Of a stretch of DNA of 64,000 nt, positions 1-7,903 are shown one piece after another (the stretch's first letter is position 1; the number at the start of each line of letters is the position of its first letter). The notes below the pieces were generated by a model. The model did no database searches. It was not told the DNA's origin and was given only the letters and a program-made list of their open reading frames with translations. This DNA is from Marinobacter sp. HL-58 (GTDB taxonomy: Bacteria; Pseudomonadota; Gammaproteobacteria; Pseudomonadales; Oleiphilaceae), in NCBI RefSeq assembly GCF_001314605.1, contig NZ_LIHP01000017.1, positions 111,184-175,183 of the forward strand, given 5' to 3'. Made by a program: the position numbers and the translations under genes.

Positions 1-1
1 C

Positions 2-607
2 GGTTATGTGGGTGAAGCCCTGCCGGGCGTGGAAGTGAAGATCAGTGATGAAGGTGAGGTGCTGGTGAAGAGCCCGGCCACCATGATGGGTTACTACAAG
101 GATGAGGAGAAAACCCGCGAGACCTTTACCGAGGATGGCTTCCTGAAGACCGGTGACAAAGGCGAAATCGACGAGATGGGCCGTCTGAAACTGACTGGCC
201 GTATCAAGGAAATCTTCAAGACCAGCAAGGGCAAGTACATCGCGCCTGCGCCAATCGAGAACCGCCTGATGTCCCACGAGGCTATCGAAATGGTGTGCGT
301 GTCCGGTGCCAACCAGACTCAGCCCCATGCACTGGTCATGCTGGGTGAGGAGATCCGCCCGAAGATGGCCGATGAAGCCTTCCGCAAGGAAATTGAAGCC
401 AGCTTCAAGCAGCTGATCGCTGATGTGAATAAAACTGTCGATCCGCACGAGCAACTTGCGTTTATTACTGTAGTCAGTGACGAGTGGTCTATCGAGAACA
501 GCTTCCTGACGCCCACGCTGAAGCTCAAGCGCAATGTTGTTGAGGATGCCTACCAGGAAAAGGTCGATAGCTGGTACGCCAAGCGCGAGCCTGTCATCTG
601 GCAGTAA
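2..607 (+). CDS. AMP-binding acyl-CoA synthetase, C-terminal part (5' end outside window)
   Basis: The reading frame is open from the first bases, so the gene begins before the window; about 200 C-terminal residues are present. The fragment carries the conserved adenylate-forming tail: a GYYKDEEKT segment, the DGFLKTGD motif, the hinge-like LTGRIKEIFKTSKG segment, and the lysine-containing C-terminal subdomain. The KTSKGKYIAPAPIEN stretch resembles long-chain fatty acid-CoA ligases, which activate fatty acids with ATP and CoA at the membrane. The family is clear; the substrate is inferred. The gene ends with TAA and is followed on the same strand, 67 bases later, by a thioesterase-like gene. 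Confidence 0.85.
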   Translation, partial: GYVGEALPGVEVKISDEGEVLVKSPATMMGYYKDEEKTRETFTEDGFLKTGDKGEIDEMGRLKLTGRIKEIFKTSKGKYIAPAPIENRLMSHEAIEMVCVSGANQTQPHALVMLGEEIRPKMADEAFRKEIEASFKQLIADVNKTVDPHEQLAFITVVSDEWSIENSFLTPTLKLKRNVVEDAYQEKVDSWYAKREPVIWQ

Positions 608-674
608 ACCGACGATAGTCGCATAGGGAAAGCGCTGAAACGGGCATAAACTGAGGACATATTCAGGAGGGAAT

Positions 675-1160
675 ATGACTCAGTTAGCCCGGTTTCAGAA
701 ACGCATCCACACCATGATCCCGCTCTCGGAAGCCCTGGGTGTTGAATTGCTTTCCTATGACGGCCACGCACTTCTGGTTCGGGCGCCGCTCGAGCCCAAT
801 CATAACCATCAGGGAACCGGTTTTGGCGGCAGTGTCTATTCTGTTGCGGTGATTTCGGCCTGGGGCCTTGTCGAGCTGGTCTTGTCCGACCTGGGCCTGG
901 CCGGCAACGTGGTTATACAGGTTGGCGAAATCGAGCATATCGAACCGGTTGACTGTGACTTCTACGCCCTGTGCCGCCTCCCCGGCGGCGAGATTCCGGA
1001 CAGATTCCGCAAGAGCCTGGCGCGCCATGGTAAAGGGCGGTTGTCATTGATTGCCGAGGTATACTGTGGCGAGCCCTCAACGGAGCCGGTCGGTGAACCC
1101 GTGGCCGTGTTCCAGGGGCGCTTTGTAGTGCAGGGTGCCCATTCCAGACCGGTTCTCTAG
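675..1160 (+). CDS. YiiD C-terminal-type putative thioesterase (hot-dog fold)
   Basis: The product has 161 residues. It resembles the thioesterase-like domain at the C-terminus of E. coli YiiD: an N-terminal helix with IPLSEALGV, then the NHNHQGTGFGGSVYSVA segment that corresponds to the hot-dog central helix, and then beta strands. The start is well set by an AGGAGG ribosome binding site a few bases before the ATG. Hydrolysis of an acyl-CoA or acyl-ACP is inferred from the family and from the adjacent acyl-CoA synthetase; the substrate is not known. It ends 25 bases before the convergent iron-transport permease gene. Confidence 0.7.
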   Translation: MTQLARFQKRIHTMIPLSEALGVELLSYDGHALLVRAPLEPNHNHQGTGFGGSVYSVAVISAWGLVELVLSDLGLAGNVVIQVGEIEHIEPVDCDFYALCRLPGGEIPDRFRKSLARHGKGRLSLIAEVYCGEPSTEPVGEPVAVFQGRFVVQGAHSRPVL

Positions 1161-1185
1161 CCCCGCCGTTGCCTGCCTCATGGCA

Positions 1186-2874
1186 TCAGCTGATGGAGCG
1201 GGTTCCGGATATGGACTTGCTCATCAGGATAATCGGTATGATTCCCGCAAGGACAATGACCAGTGCAGGCAATGCGCTGCGTGCCAGTTGTTCGTCCGAG
1301 GCAAACTGATACACATAGGTTGCCAGCGTTTCGAAGTTGAACGGCCGCAGAATCAAGGTGGCGGGCAACTCCTTCATGACATCCACGAAGACCACCAGTG
1401 CCGCAGTGATCAGGGTGCCCCGGAGTATCGGGAGATGAACCTTGACCAGGGTCTGTCCTGGTGAATGCCCCAGGGACCTGGACGCCATATCCATGCTTGG
1501 CGTGATTTTCTGCAGGGCACTCTCCACGCTGCCGGCCGATACCGCCAGGAAGCGCACTGTGTAGGCAAACACCAGGGCAAAGGCAGAGCCGCTGAGCAGC
1601 AAACCGCTGCTGATGCCAAAGGTATCCCGCAGCATGCCGTCCACCCAGTTGTCAAAGCCCGCCAGGGGTACAATCACGCCGACCGCAAGCACCGCACCGG
1701 GCATGGCGTAACCGAGGCTGGAGAGCCGCATCATGACTTGCATGCCCCGTGTGTCATGAAGCCGGCGGCTGTAGGCGAGGGTTACGCCGATGACCAGCGT
1801 GGTCAGGGCCGCGGTGCCGGAAAGGAACAGGCTGTTCAGGGTGTTGCGGATAAAATCTGTGTTCCAGCTTTCGTCAAAGTATTCCCAGGCATACTGCCCA
1901 AGGGTGATGGCTGGCAGCAGGAAACCGAAGATAACGGGCAGTGCACAGACAGCCACACAGATCATCTGGCGCGGGAATGACATGGTGAAGCGCCGAATCG
2001 GGTCCCGGTTGTCCCGCGCCGCGAACTGTTGCTGCTTGCGTCGGGAATAGCGTTCAAGGGTGACCAGGATAACCACAAAAGCCAGCATGGTAGTGGCGAT
2101 TTGTGCGGCACCGCCAAGGTTGCCCAGGTTCATCCAGGTGTCGAACAGGCCAGCGGTCAGGGTCTGTACCGCGAAGAAATCCACGGTACCGAAATCGTTC
2201 AGTGTTTCCATCAGTGCCAGCGAGAGGCCAACGGCAACCGCAGGCCTGGCAATGGGCAGTACTACCCGGAAAAAGGTGCTGAGTGCCGAGTGTCCCAGGC
2301 TGCGGCTGACTGCAAACAGCGACGGTGACTGTTCCAGAAATGCCGCCCGTGCCAGCAGGTAGACGTAGGGGTAAAGCACCAGGCCTATCATCAGGATGGC
2401 GCCTTCCAGGCTGCGTATTTCCGGGAACCAGTAATCGGCGGCGTTCCGCCACCCGAACCACTCCCGCAGCGTGGTCTGAACCGGCCCGGCATAATCCAGC
2501 AGGCTGGTGTATACATAGGCGATAACGTAGGCCGGCACGGCGAAGGGCAGCAGCATGGCCCACTCGAAAAATCTCCGCCCAGGGAATTCGCACATGGTGA
2601 CTGTCCAGGCGGTCGCAAGGCCAATGACCAGGGTAATTACGGCAACGCCCGCCATCAGTTTGAGCGTGGTGGATACATATCGGGGCAGGGTGGTATCCAG
2701 CAGGTGAGGCCAGATGTTTTCTTCGGGAAACAGGGCAAGTATTACAACAGACAGCACCGGGAGCACCACAATGGCCGTGGTGAGTGCTGCAGTGACCAGC
2801 CAGCGTTTTGAAGTCCGTTTGGCAAGCAGCGGGCTTTCGGTTCCGGTCTCGTCCGCGGTAATGGCCTCTGTCAT
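1186..2874 (-). CDS. fbpB: Ferric iron ABC transporter, fused two-domain permease (FbpB/SfuB type)
   Basis: The inner-membrane permease has 562 residues and about twelve predicted membrane segments in two repeated halves. Each half carries a binding-protein-dependent transport loop, for example RSLGHSALSTFFRVVLPIARP in the first half (21 residues, shown here by its ends RSLGH and PIARP) and ASRSLGHSPGQTLVKVHLP in the second. These EAA-type loops contact the ATPase. This two-in-one design is typical of Fbp/Sfu/Hit ferric permeases. I chose the ATG at 2874, after an AAGGGA-like site; an upstream in-frame start at 2934 would place the N-terminus inside a terminator hairpin. It lies downstream of the binding protein on the same strand, separated by that hairpin. 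No ATPase gene is adjacent. Confidence 0.85.
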   Translation of the reverse strand: MTEAITADETGTESPLLAKRTSKRWLVTAALTTAIVVLPVLSVVILALFPEENIWPHLLDTTLPRYVSTTLKLMAGVAVITLVIGLATAWTVTMCEFPGRRFFEWAMLLPFAVPAYVIAYVYTSLLDYAGPVQTTLREWFGWRNAADYWFPEIRSLEGAILMIGLVLYPYVYLLARAAFLEQSPSLFAVSRSLGHSALSTFFRVVLPIARPAVAVGLSLALMETLNDFGTVDFFAVQTLTAGLFDTWMNLGNLGGAAQIATTMLAFVVILVTLERYSRRKQQQFAARDNRDPIRRFTMSFPRQMICVAVCALPVIFGFLLPAITLGQYAWEYFDESWNTDFIRNTLNSLFLSGTAALTTLVIGVTLAYSRRLHDTRGMQVMMRLSSLGYAMPGAVLAVGVIVPLAGFDNWVDGMLRDTFGISSGLLLSGSAFALVFAYTVRFLAVSAGSVESALQKITPSMDMASRSLGHSPGQTLVKVHLPILRGTLITAALVVFVDVMKELPATLILRPFNFETLATYVYQFASDEQLARSALPALVIVLAGIIPIILMSKSISGTRSIS

Positions 2875-2917
2875 AGGTTCCCTTCGGGTTGATGAAAATG
2901 CAGGGCCGCGATTGTAC

Positions 2918-2949
2918 AAAAAAGCCGGGACCAACGTCCCGGCTTTTTT
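2918..2949 (-). terminator. Strong hairpin between binding-protein and permease genes
   Basis: There is a perfect 13-bp inverted repeat (arms AAAAAAGCCGGGA and TCCCGGCTTTTTT) with a 6-base loop, and T runs on either strand. It follows the stop of the iron-binding protein and precedes the permease. It could act as an attenuating terminator that makes much more binding protein than permease, a known arrangement in binding-protein transport operons. Confidence 0.85.
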
Positions 2950-2961
2950 GGTGTGAAGCGC

Positions 2962-3975
2962 TTAGTCGTCGTAGTCGACGCGATCCACCATGCGTACTGC
3001 TGCGTTGCGGTTGTCTGCGATTTCCTGCAGGGACAGGTCATCGGGATTGATCTCACCCCACTCGGCAACAATGCCGGACGGCTTGACTTCCGGGTTGGCA
3101 GGGTACTCGGTGTTGGCCTCGGCGTAGATCTGCTGGGCTTTGGCCGTCGACAGGAATTCCATCAGGCGAATGGCATTGTCGCGGTTCGGAGCGCTGTTGG
3201 TCAGTGCAATACCGCTAACGTTGATGTGGGTGCCCCGGCCATCGGCATTCGGAAATACCAGGCGCACAGCTTCTGCCTGTTCACGCTGATTCTCGTCGTT
3301 CAGCATGTTGCCATAGTAGTAGCTGTTACCAATGGCGATATCGCATTCGCCGGCATGGATAGCCTTGATCTGGTCACGGTCGCCACCCTGGGGTTTGCGG
3401 GCCAGATTGTCTTTCAGGCCTGTCAGCCACTCCTCGGCTTTCTCCTCACCATGATGCGCGATCATGGATGAGAACAGAGCGACGTTGTAGGGATGCTTGC
3501 CGCTGCGTGTACAGATGCGATCATTCCACTTGTCGTCGGCCAGGTCTTCGTAGGTCGCGATCTCACCTTCCTCAACGCGTTCCTTGGAAGCAAAGATCAG
3601 TCGCCCGCGGGTGGTCAGCGCGTACCACTTGCCTTCCGGATGGCGAAGGTTTTCCGGAATGTTCTTCTCAAGTGTGTCGTTCTCTACGCCTTGCACCAGG
3701 TCACGATCAACCAGTTCACTCAGGCGGGAGATGTCCACTGTCATCACCAGATCCGCCGGGCTGTTACGGCCTTCGCGCTCAAGGCGCTCTGCGAGCCCGT
3801 TCTTGGCGAATACCACGTTGGTCTCAATGCCGGTTTCCTCTTCAAAGGCCTCCAGCAGGGGCTCAAGCAGGTAAGCCTGGCGGTAGGAGTAGATGTTGAC
3901 TTCTCCATCGGCACTGGCCTGCATTGGCAGGGCACAGGCTACAGCAACAGCAGATGCGGCAAGTTTCAGGCGCAT
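2962..3975 (-). CDS. fbpA: Periplasmic ferric iron-binding protein (FbpA/FutA family)
   Basis: The precursor has 337 residues, with a Sec signal peptide of about 22 residues (MRLKLAAS through QASA) followed by a mature start DGEVNIYSYR. The ferric-binding family is recognisable from the N-terminal VNIYSYR strand, the TRSGKHPYN segment, and the IAIGNSYYYGN motif, whose adjacent tyrosines coordinate Fe(III) in FbpA proteins. The start at 3975 follows AAAGGAAAG; a longer in-frame start exists at 4050 but would bury the signal peptide. It delivers iron to the permease encoded downstream. A Fur-like box lies about 70 bases upstream, consistent with induction under low iron (inferred). Confidence 0.9.
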   Translation of the reverse strand: MRLKLAASAVAVACALPMQASADGEVNIYSYRQAYLLEPLLEAFEEETGIETNVVFAKNGLAERLEREGRNSPADLVMTVDISRLSELVDRDLVQGVENDTLEKNIPENLRHPEGKWYALTTRGRLIFASKERVEEGEIATYEDLADDKWNDRICTRSGKHPYNVALFSSMIAHHGEEKAEEWLTGLKDNLARKPQGGDRDQIKAIHAGECDIAIGNSYYYGNMLNDENQREQAEAVRLVFPNADGRGTHINVSGIALTNSAPNRDNAIRLMEFLSTAKAQQIYAEANTEYPANPEVKPSGIVAEWGEINPDDLSLQEIADNRNAAVRMVDRVDYDD

Positions 3976-4044
3976 GGTGTACTTTCCTTTTTCTGGTAAA
4001 CGTTGTTTTGCTGAACGGGATTGAGAGTCAGCAATGTTTAAAAA

Positions 4045-4063
4045 CAACAACCATTCTCATTTC
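4045..4063 (-). promoter_or_regulatory. Candidate Fur box upstream of fbpA
   Basis: Read on the reverse strand, the 19 bases are GAAATGAGAATGGTTGTTG. In the 7-1-7 frame, 9 of the 14 defined positions match the Fur consensus, and the AATGAGAAT half is a common form of strong Fur sites. Position upstream of a ferric uptake gene supports the call; binding is not shown. Confidence 0.5.
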
Positions 4064-4139
4064 TGTTCACGCCGGTGTCAATATGCCGGTGCCATATTCT
4101 TTTCAAAATGGTGCTATGCTTCGGAAGACTATAAAAACT

Positions 4140-4439
4140 ATGCAAAAAGTGGTGGGAACACAGACTATGGTTGGGAATGATCGCAGAATACACAACCGCA
4201 CGGCGATGAGTGCAAAGGTCCGGGTGACTCATGAAGAACTGGGTGAGTTCGTGTTCTCGACCAGAGATATATCCGACGGCGGTGTTTTTGTGGTGGTCGA
4301 CACCGAGCCGTTTGCGCCTTCGATTGGCGACAGGGTTCAGGTGCAGGTTCAGGGCCTGCCAGTGCCTGCACCGGTTCTGGATATGGTGGTGGTAAGAGAG
4401 ACCAATGATGGTTTCGGGCTGCAGTTCGCAGACCAATAA
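4140..4439 (+). CDS. PilZ domain protein (c-di-GMP receptor candidate)
   Basis: This is a single-domain protein of about 99 residues. Both c-di-GMP binding elements are present: the RxxxR switch (RIHNR, just after the start) and the D-x-S-x-x-G motif (DISDGG), followed by beta-barrel strands ending GFGLQFADQ. PilZ domains bind c-di-GMP through these arginines and the DxSxxG loop. The start is uncertain: ATG at 4140 is given, ATG at 4167 (closer to the domain, after GGTGGGA) is equally plausible, and 4116 is possible. A lipoprotein gene begins 17 bases after its stop, so the two may be cotranscribed. The target is not known. Confidence 0.75.
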   Translation: MQKVVGTQTMVGNDRRIHNRTAMSAKVRVTHEELGEFVFSTRDISDGGVFVVVDTEPFAPSIGDRVQVQVQGLPVPAPVLDMVVVRETNDGFGLQFADQ

Positions 4440-4455
4440 CACGGAGGTAATCACC

Positions 4456-5061
4456 ATGAAAAATCGCGGTTTATTGCGCACGCTTGGTCTGCCTGTTGCG
4501 GTGATACCGCTCCTGCTGAGCGGGTGCGCTTCCTATTACAGTCACTATGCGGTGTTTCCGGCTGAAAACTCCAAAGGGGAAGACCGCCAGGTAAAACTCA
4601 CCTGGCAGACCGCGGAATACCCCGACTGGTGGATCGTGGGGGATAAATCCACGCCCATCACCATTGAAACCCAGTGCAGTACCCGAAAGTGGCGACTGGT
4701 GGACAGTAGCCACAGTGAGGCCGATGAAGCGGACTGCGGTGGTGGCATCCGCGCCTGTGGTGTGCAGGGAGAAGATGTTGTTGCCGGCAATGGTGAGCCT
4801 GCAGGGCCGGATACCCGGTGTATGGCGGTTAATCCCGACAACACAGACGCCCTGATCACGGATATGGGGTCATCCCTGGATCTGCTGGTGTCCTGCAAGC
4901 CAGTGAACACGGCCCGCGGTAGTGGCGATGACAGTGAGAATATCGACTATATCCGCGCGTCGTCGGTTCCCTATACCGTTTATAGCCGCAAGTCTCCGCG
5001 AGGCAGGCTCGACTCCCGCCCCCCTGACCTGAATGACAGTGTCTGTGAGAGTGACGAATAA
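4456..5061 (+). CDS. Lipoprotein of unknown function
   Basis: The product is a 201-residue precursor with a lipoprotein signal: hydrophobic segment, then LLSG-C with the acylated cysteine at residue 24. The start follows GGAGG at good spacing. The mature part has several cysteines (for example around CSTRKW, DCGGGIRACG, and near the C-terminus VCESDE), which may form disulfides in the periplasm. I do not recognise the family. It lies 17 bases after the PilZ gene and about 180 bases before the HD-GYP gene, so it sits among c-di-GMP genes, but no functional link can be shown from sequence. Confidence 0.65.
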   Translation: MKNRGLLRTLGLPVAVIPLLLSGCASYYSHYAVFPAENSKGEDRQVKLTWQTAEYPDWWIVGDKSTPITIETQCSTRKWRLVDSSHSEADEADCGGGIRACGVQGEDVVAGNGEPAGPDTRCMAVNPDNTDALITDMGSSLDLLVSCKPVNTARGSGDDSENIDYIRASSVPYTVYSRKSPRGRLDSRPPDLNDSVCESDE

Positions 5062-5240
5062 TTTTCTGACAATCTGTTTAATTGTGAGGGTTGTCACGTT
5101 GCTACACTTTGTTTCCCGTTGATAGTTTTCGTTACCCTCTGTCGCTTTCGGGTTACTTCGCACTACAAAAATGTAATGGACTCTTCCACGGGGGGCGTCA
5201 CAATAGTGATTATCGATTCGTTCACGTGTAGAGGTGTCCC

Positions 5241-6548
5241 GTGGGAGTCCGTCAAAAGAAAATCGCTGTCCACGATCTCGAAATCGGCATGTTTGTGTCT
5301 GATCTGGATCGCCCGTGGCACCAGACACCATTCCCTATCCAGGGTTTCCACATCCGTACCCAGGAAGATATCCGTTCTCTGGTCACCTACTGCAAATGGG
5401 TGGTCATTGATGTAGCGGAAACCCGTGAAAGCATTGAACAGAATAAGCCCGGCACCCGTTTTCTTGCCGGCAGGCAGCAGGGCAAGGGCAACAGCCGCGA
5501 GGCCGTGCAGCTGCCCCCGCTGAGCATCAAGGACCCGGTCAGCTATGAAAACGTGACCACCATGAAGAAAGAGCTCAAGGTCTCAAGAAAGGTGATGATG
5601 GACGCCGAGGCCTCTCTTCACCGGGTATTCGAGTCTGTAGAGAAAGGTGATGCCCCGGACCTGAGGGATGTGGCAACCGTTACTCGTCGTATGGTTGCCA
5701 GTGCGGTCCGTAACCCGGACGCGCTGCTCTGGCTGAGCCGAACCCGCCAGCATGACAATTACACCTATCGGCATTCCCTGAATACCGCTGTATGGGCACT
5801 GGTATGTGGGCGTCAGCTGGGCCTGAATGAAGGCCTTCTGAACCATCTCGGGCTGGGTTGTCTGTTGTCGCAGATAGGGAAGCTGGAGCTGCCGGACCAT
5901 ATCCTCCGTAACGAAGGCAAACTGCAGGCCGAGGACTTCGCCATTTACCGCAGTTATGTGGAGAAGGGCGTGGCGAAACTGGCAGACACGGGGGTTTCCA
6001 GGGCGGTTGTCAGTGTCGTTCAGGGACATCGTGAGCGCCACAATGGCTCCGGATTTCCCGAGGGCGTGCGTGGCGACAGGATTCCGCTGCTGGCGAAGGT
6101 GGCGGGCCTGGCAGAGTATTTTGAAACCCTTATTGGCCCCCGGGACACGTCAGAGCCGATGACACCGGCCCGTGCCGTGAATCTGCTTTACGAGATGCGC
6201 AACATCGAATTCCAGGAAGACCTGGCCGAGCAGTTCATTCAGGCCATCGGTATCTATCCGACCGGAAGCCTGGTTGAACTTACCGATGGCCAGCGCGGTG
6301 TGGTGGTATCCCATACACCTGAACGCCGCCTGTGGCCAAAAGTGATGGTGATGACGGATCGTGATCACCATCCCCTCCGGTCTGCCCGGATTGTGGACCT
6401 GGCAAAGTACAATGAAGGCCGCAGTGCGCCCGAGACCCTTGCCATCGCAGAGTGCCTGCCACACGGCACGGAAGGGCTCCACCCCGAACACTATGATGTG
6501 ACCGGCGCCGAATCCCGCTGGAGCTTTTCACGGATTGTCGGCGCCTGA
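5241..6548 (+). CDS. HD-GYP domain protein with N-terminal DUF3391, HD pair replaced
   Basis: The protein has 435 residues. Residues 1-110 resemble the DUF3391 domain that often precedes HD-GYP domains; residues 165-330 align with HD-GYP phosphodiesterases. The GYP loop is recognisable as HRERHNGSGFPEG (263-275), and H178 of the first helix is kept. The defining HD of the LLHDIGK motif is replaced by S210-Q211 in LLSQIGK, and the later D-x-x-D region reads AEYFETLI. The HD pair supplies metal ligands for c-di-GMP hydrolysis, so activity is doubtful; a binding or signalling role is inferred. The start is GTG at 5241, after AGAGGTG. Upstream neighbours are a PilZ protein and a lipoprotein. Confidence 0.8.
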   Translation: MGVRQKKIAVHDLEIGMFVSDLDRPWHQTPFPIQGFHIRTQEDIRSLVTYCKWVVIDVAETRESIEQNKPGTRFLAGRQQGKGNSREAVQLPPLSIKDPVSYENVTTMKKELKVSRKVMMDAEASLHRVFESVEKGDAPDLRDVATVTRRMVASAVRNPDALLWLSRTRQHDNYTYRHSLNTAVWALVCGRQLGLNEGLLNHLGLGCLLSQIGKLELPDHILRNEGKLQAEDFAIYRSYVEKGVAKLADTGVSRAVVSVVQGHRERHNGSGFPEGVRGDRIPLLAKVAGLAEYFETLIGPRDTSEPMTPARAVNLLYEMRNIEFQEDLAEQFIQAIGIYPTGSLVELTDGQRGVVVSHTPERRLWPKVMVMTDRDHHPLRSARIVDLAKYNEGRSAPETLAIAECLPHGTEGLHPEHYDVTGAESRWSFSRIVGA

Positions 6549-6556
6549 GGGCGCCG
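6539..6556. terminator. GC-rich stem-loop between convergent genes
   Basis: A 7-bp perfect stem (CGGCGCC / GGCGCCG) with a 4-base loop spans the stop of the HD-GYP gene and precedes the stop of the convergent lipoprotein gene. There is no T run, so efficiency as an intrinsic terminator is uncertain. Confidence 0.4.
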
Positions 6557-6566
6557 GCAAAGCGGG

Positions 6567-7688
6567 TTACTCGATAATGACCCGAAGCTGCTTCTTGACC
6601 CAGCGATAGGTGTCATCCGGGCGGAAATTGACCAGCACTTCCGATTCCCCTCCGGATTCCCCGTCAATAAAGTAATCAACGGACGCCGATTGCCAGCCAA
6701 AGGAATGGATGACGACGTCCCGCTCCCGGGTGCTTATGGCTTCAATGTCCGCCAACTGGGGTTCCCCGGCTATTTTCCTGACCCGGACGGTTTTGATGGC
6801 AGTGTCGGACTCGGGGAATGACACCACATCATCGTCCAGGTAATAGCGGTTGCCCAGGCGGGTTGTAATGGCGTCCAGTTCCCGGGTGAGATAGATTCTG
6901 GCGTCCTCCGCATCCGCGTCTTCCAGGCTCCGTACCGAGTTCAGAATCCGGTCACGTTTGTTTTCCAGGTCTTCCTGGTATTCAACGTTCTCATCCCGTT
7001 CGTCAGCGTCTTCAGGCCGTTCGGGGGCGGCTTCGATTTCTTCCTCGGTTGGCGGGTCTTCGCACAGTTCATCGCCTTCCGGGTAGAAGCAGATGCGTTG
7101 CAGCAACTGGTTAGCAGGAGAGAGCTCTTCGCCGCTGGCAGTGAATTCGTCCTCGGGGACGTTGAAGTCGATGGGGGCATCCAGTTCCGGTAATGCGGCG
7201 TTCAGTTGGGTAATGACACGTTCCCGGATGTCGATGCCTTCACCGTCGGACATATTGAGATCCCAGTTCAGTGCCAGCAGGAATCGGGTGAGGTTGATCA
7301 GCGGCACTTCCCGGATCAGTTGCTGCTCGGTTATCCGGTGGCTTTGCAGTCCTTCATCCGTGGTGCCCGGGATCTGCAACGCGGCCCGCAGGTCCGGAAA
7401 GAATTCCAGGGGAGTCACCACTGGCAAAACGGGTACGCCTTCCGCCAGTGGCAGATCACCTACCTTCAGGGTGAGCGTTTCACCGGGATAGTAACGAAAA
7501 TGGCCTTCGCTGTCGGTTGTGCCATTCCGGCTGGCTGTAGAGTAGGCCAGGCCCGAGATGCCGGCGGGCGTGATCTGGCCCGTGCGTGAATCATCACCGC
7601 TGTCGCTGCTGTCCCCGTCGAAGCAGCCGGCCAGCAACAGGACCGGGACCAGAGGCAATAAAGCAGACTTGAAGTGAACGGATCTCAT
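6567..7688 (-). CDS. Acidic lipoprotein of unknown function
   Basis: The precursor has 373 residues. The N-terminus carries a lipoprotein signal ending LLLAG-C, followed by an Asp/Ser/Gly-rich linker (FDGDSSDSGDDS). Next comes a short beta-rich segment (GISGLAYSTAS, TDSEGHFRYYPGETLTLKVGD) that looks like a carboxypeptidase-regulatory-like or similar beta-sandwich repeat. The middle is strongly acidic (CEDPPTEEEIEAAPERPEDA). The start at 7688 is chosen because it places the signal peptide at the N-terminus; an upstream in-frame start (7757) would precede it by 23 residues. I do not recognise a function. It converges on the HD-GYP gene. Confidence 0.6.
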   Translation of the reverse strand: MRSVHFKSALLPLVPVLLLAGCFDGDSSDSGDDSRTGQITPAGISGLAYSTASRNGTTDSEGHFRYYPGETLTLKVGDLPLAEGVPVLPVVTPLEFFPDLRAALQIPGTTDEGLQSHRITEQQLIREVPLINLTRFLLALNWDLNMSDGEGIDIRERVITQLNAALPELDAPIDFNVPEDEFTASGEELSPANQLLQRICFYPEGDELCEDPPTEEEIEAAPERPEDADERDENVEYQEDLENKRDRILNSVRSLEDADAEDARIYLTRELDAITTRLGNRYYLDDDVVSFPESDTAIKTVRVRKIAGEPQLADIEAISTRERDVVIHSFGWQSASVDYFIDGESGGESEVLVNFRPDDTYRWVKKQLRVIIE

Positions 7689-7734
7689 GGCAGCGCGTAC
7701 ATTCCCTGACGTTTTGGCCTGCGTTGCAGAGCCT

Positions 7735-7763
7735 TTGTAAATTGTTGTAACCGGCATTATAAG
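7735..7763 (+). promoter_or_regulatory. Candidate sigma-70 promoter of the yadGH operon
   Basis: TTGTAA (7735-7740) and TATAAG (7758-7763) are separated by 17 bases and point towards the ABC transporter genes. Transcription would start near 7770, leaving a leader of about 135 bases before yadG. Confidence 0.5.
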
Positions 7764-7903
7764 GAGGCCAATGCCGCCATATCGGGAAACCTGTCGCAGT
7801 TTGGGGTTTTAGTGATTTCACGCCGCCCGTGCCCAGTACCTTGAATTTCTCTTTCCGGGCCACAACTTATAGCTACCTGTTTTTTTGTTCCTCTGGATTC
7901 AAT

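Noticed and set aside
5062..5240. Possible regulatory structures GACAA...TTGTC and TCAC-AATA-GTGA before the HD-GYP gene
   Set aside because: Arms of only four or five bases; expected by chance in this length.
7771..7812. A 13-codon open frame after an AGGAGG-like sequence
   Set aside because: The likely promoter TTGTAA-N17-TATAAG overlaps the AGGAGG, so the site would not be in the transcript; the peptide has no recognisable pattern.
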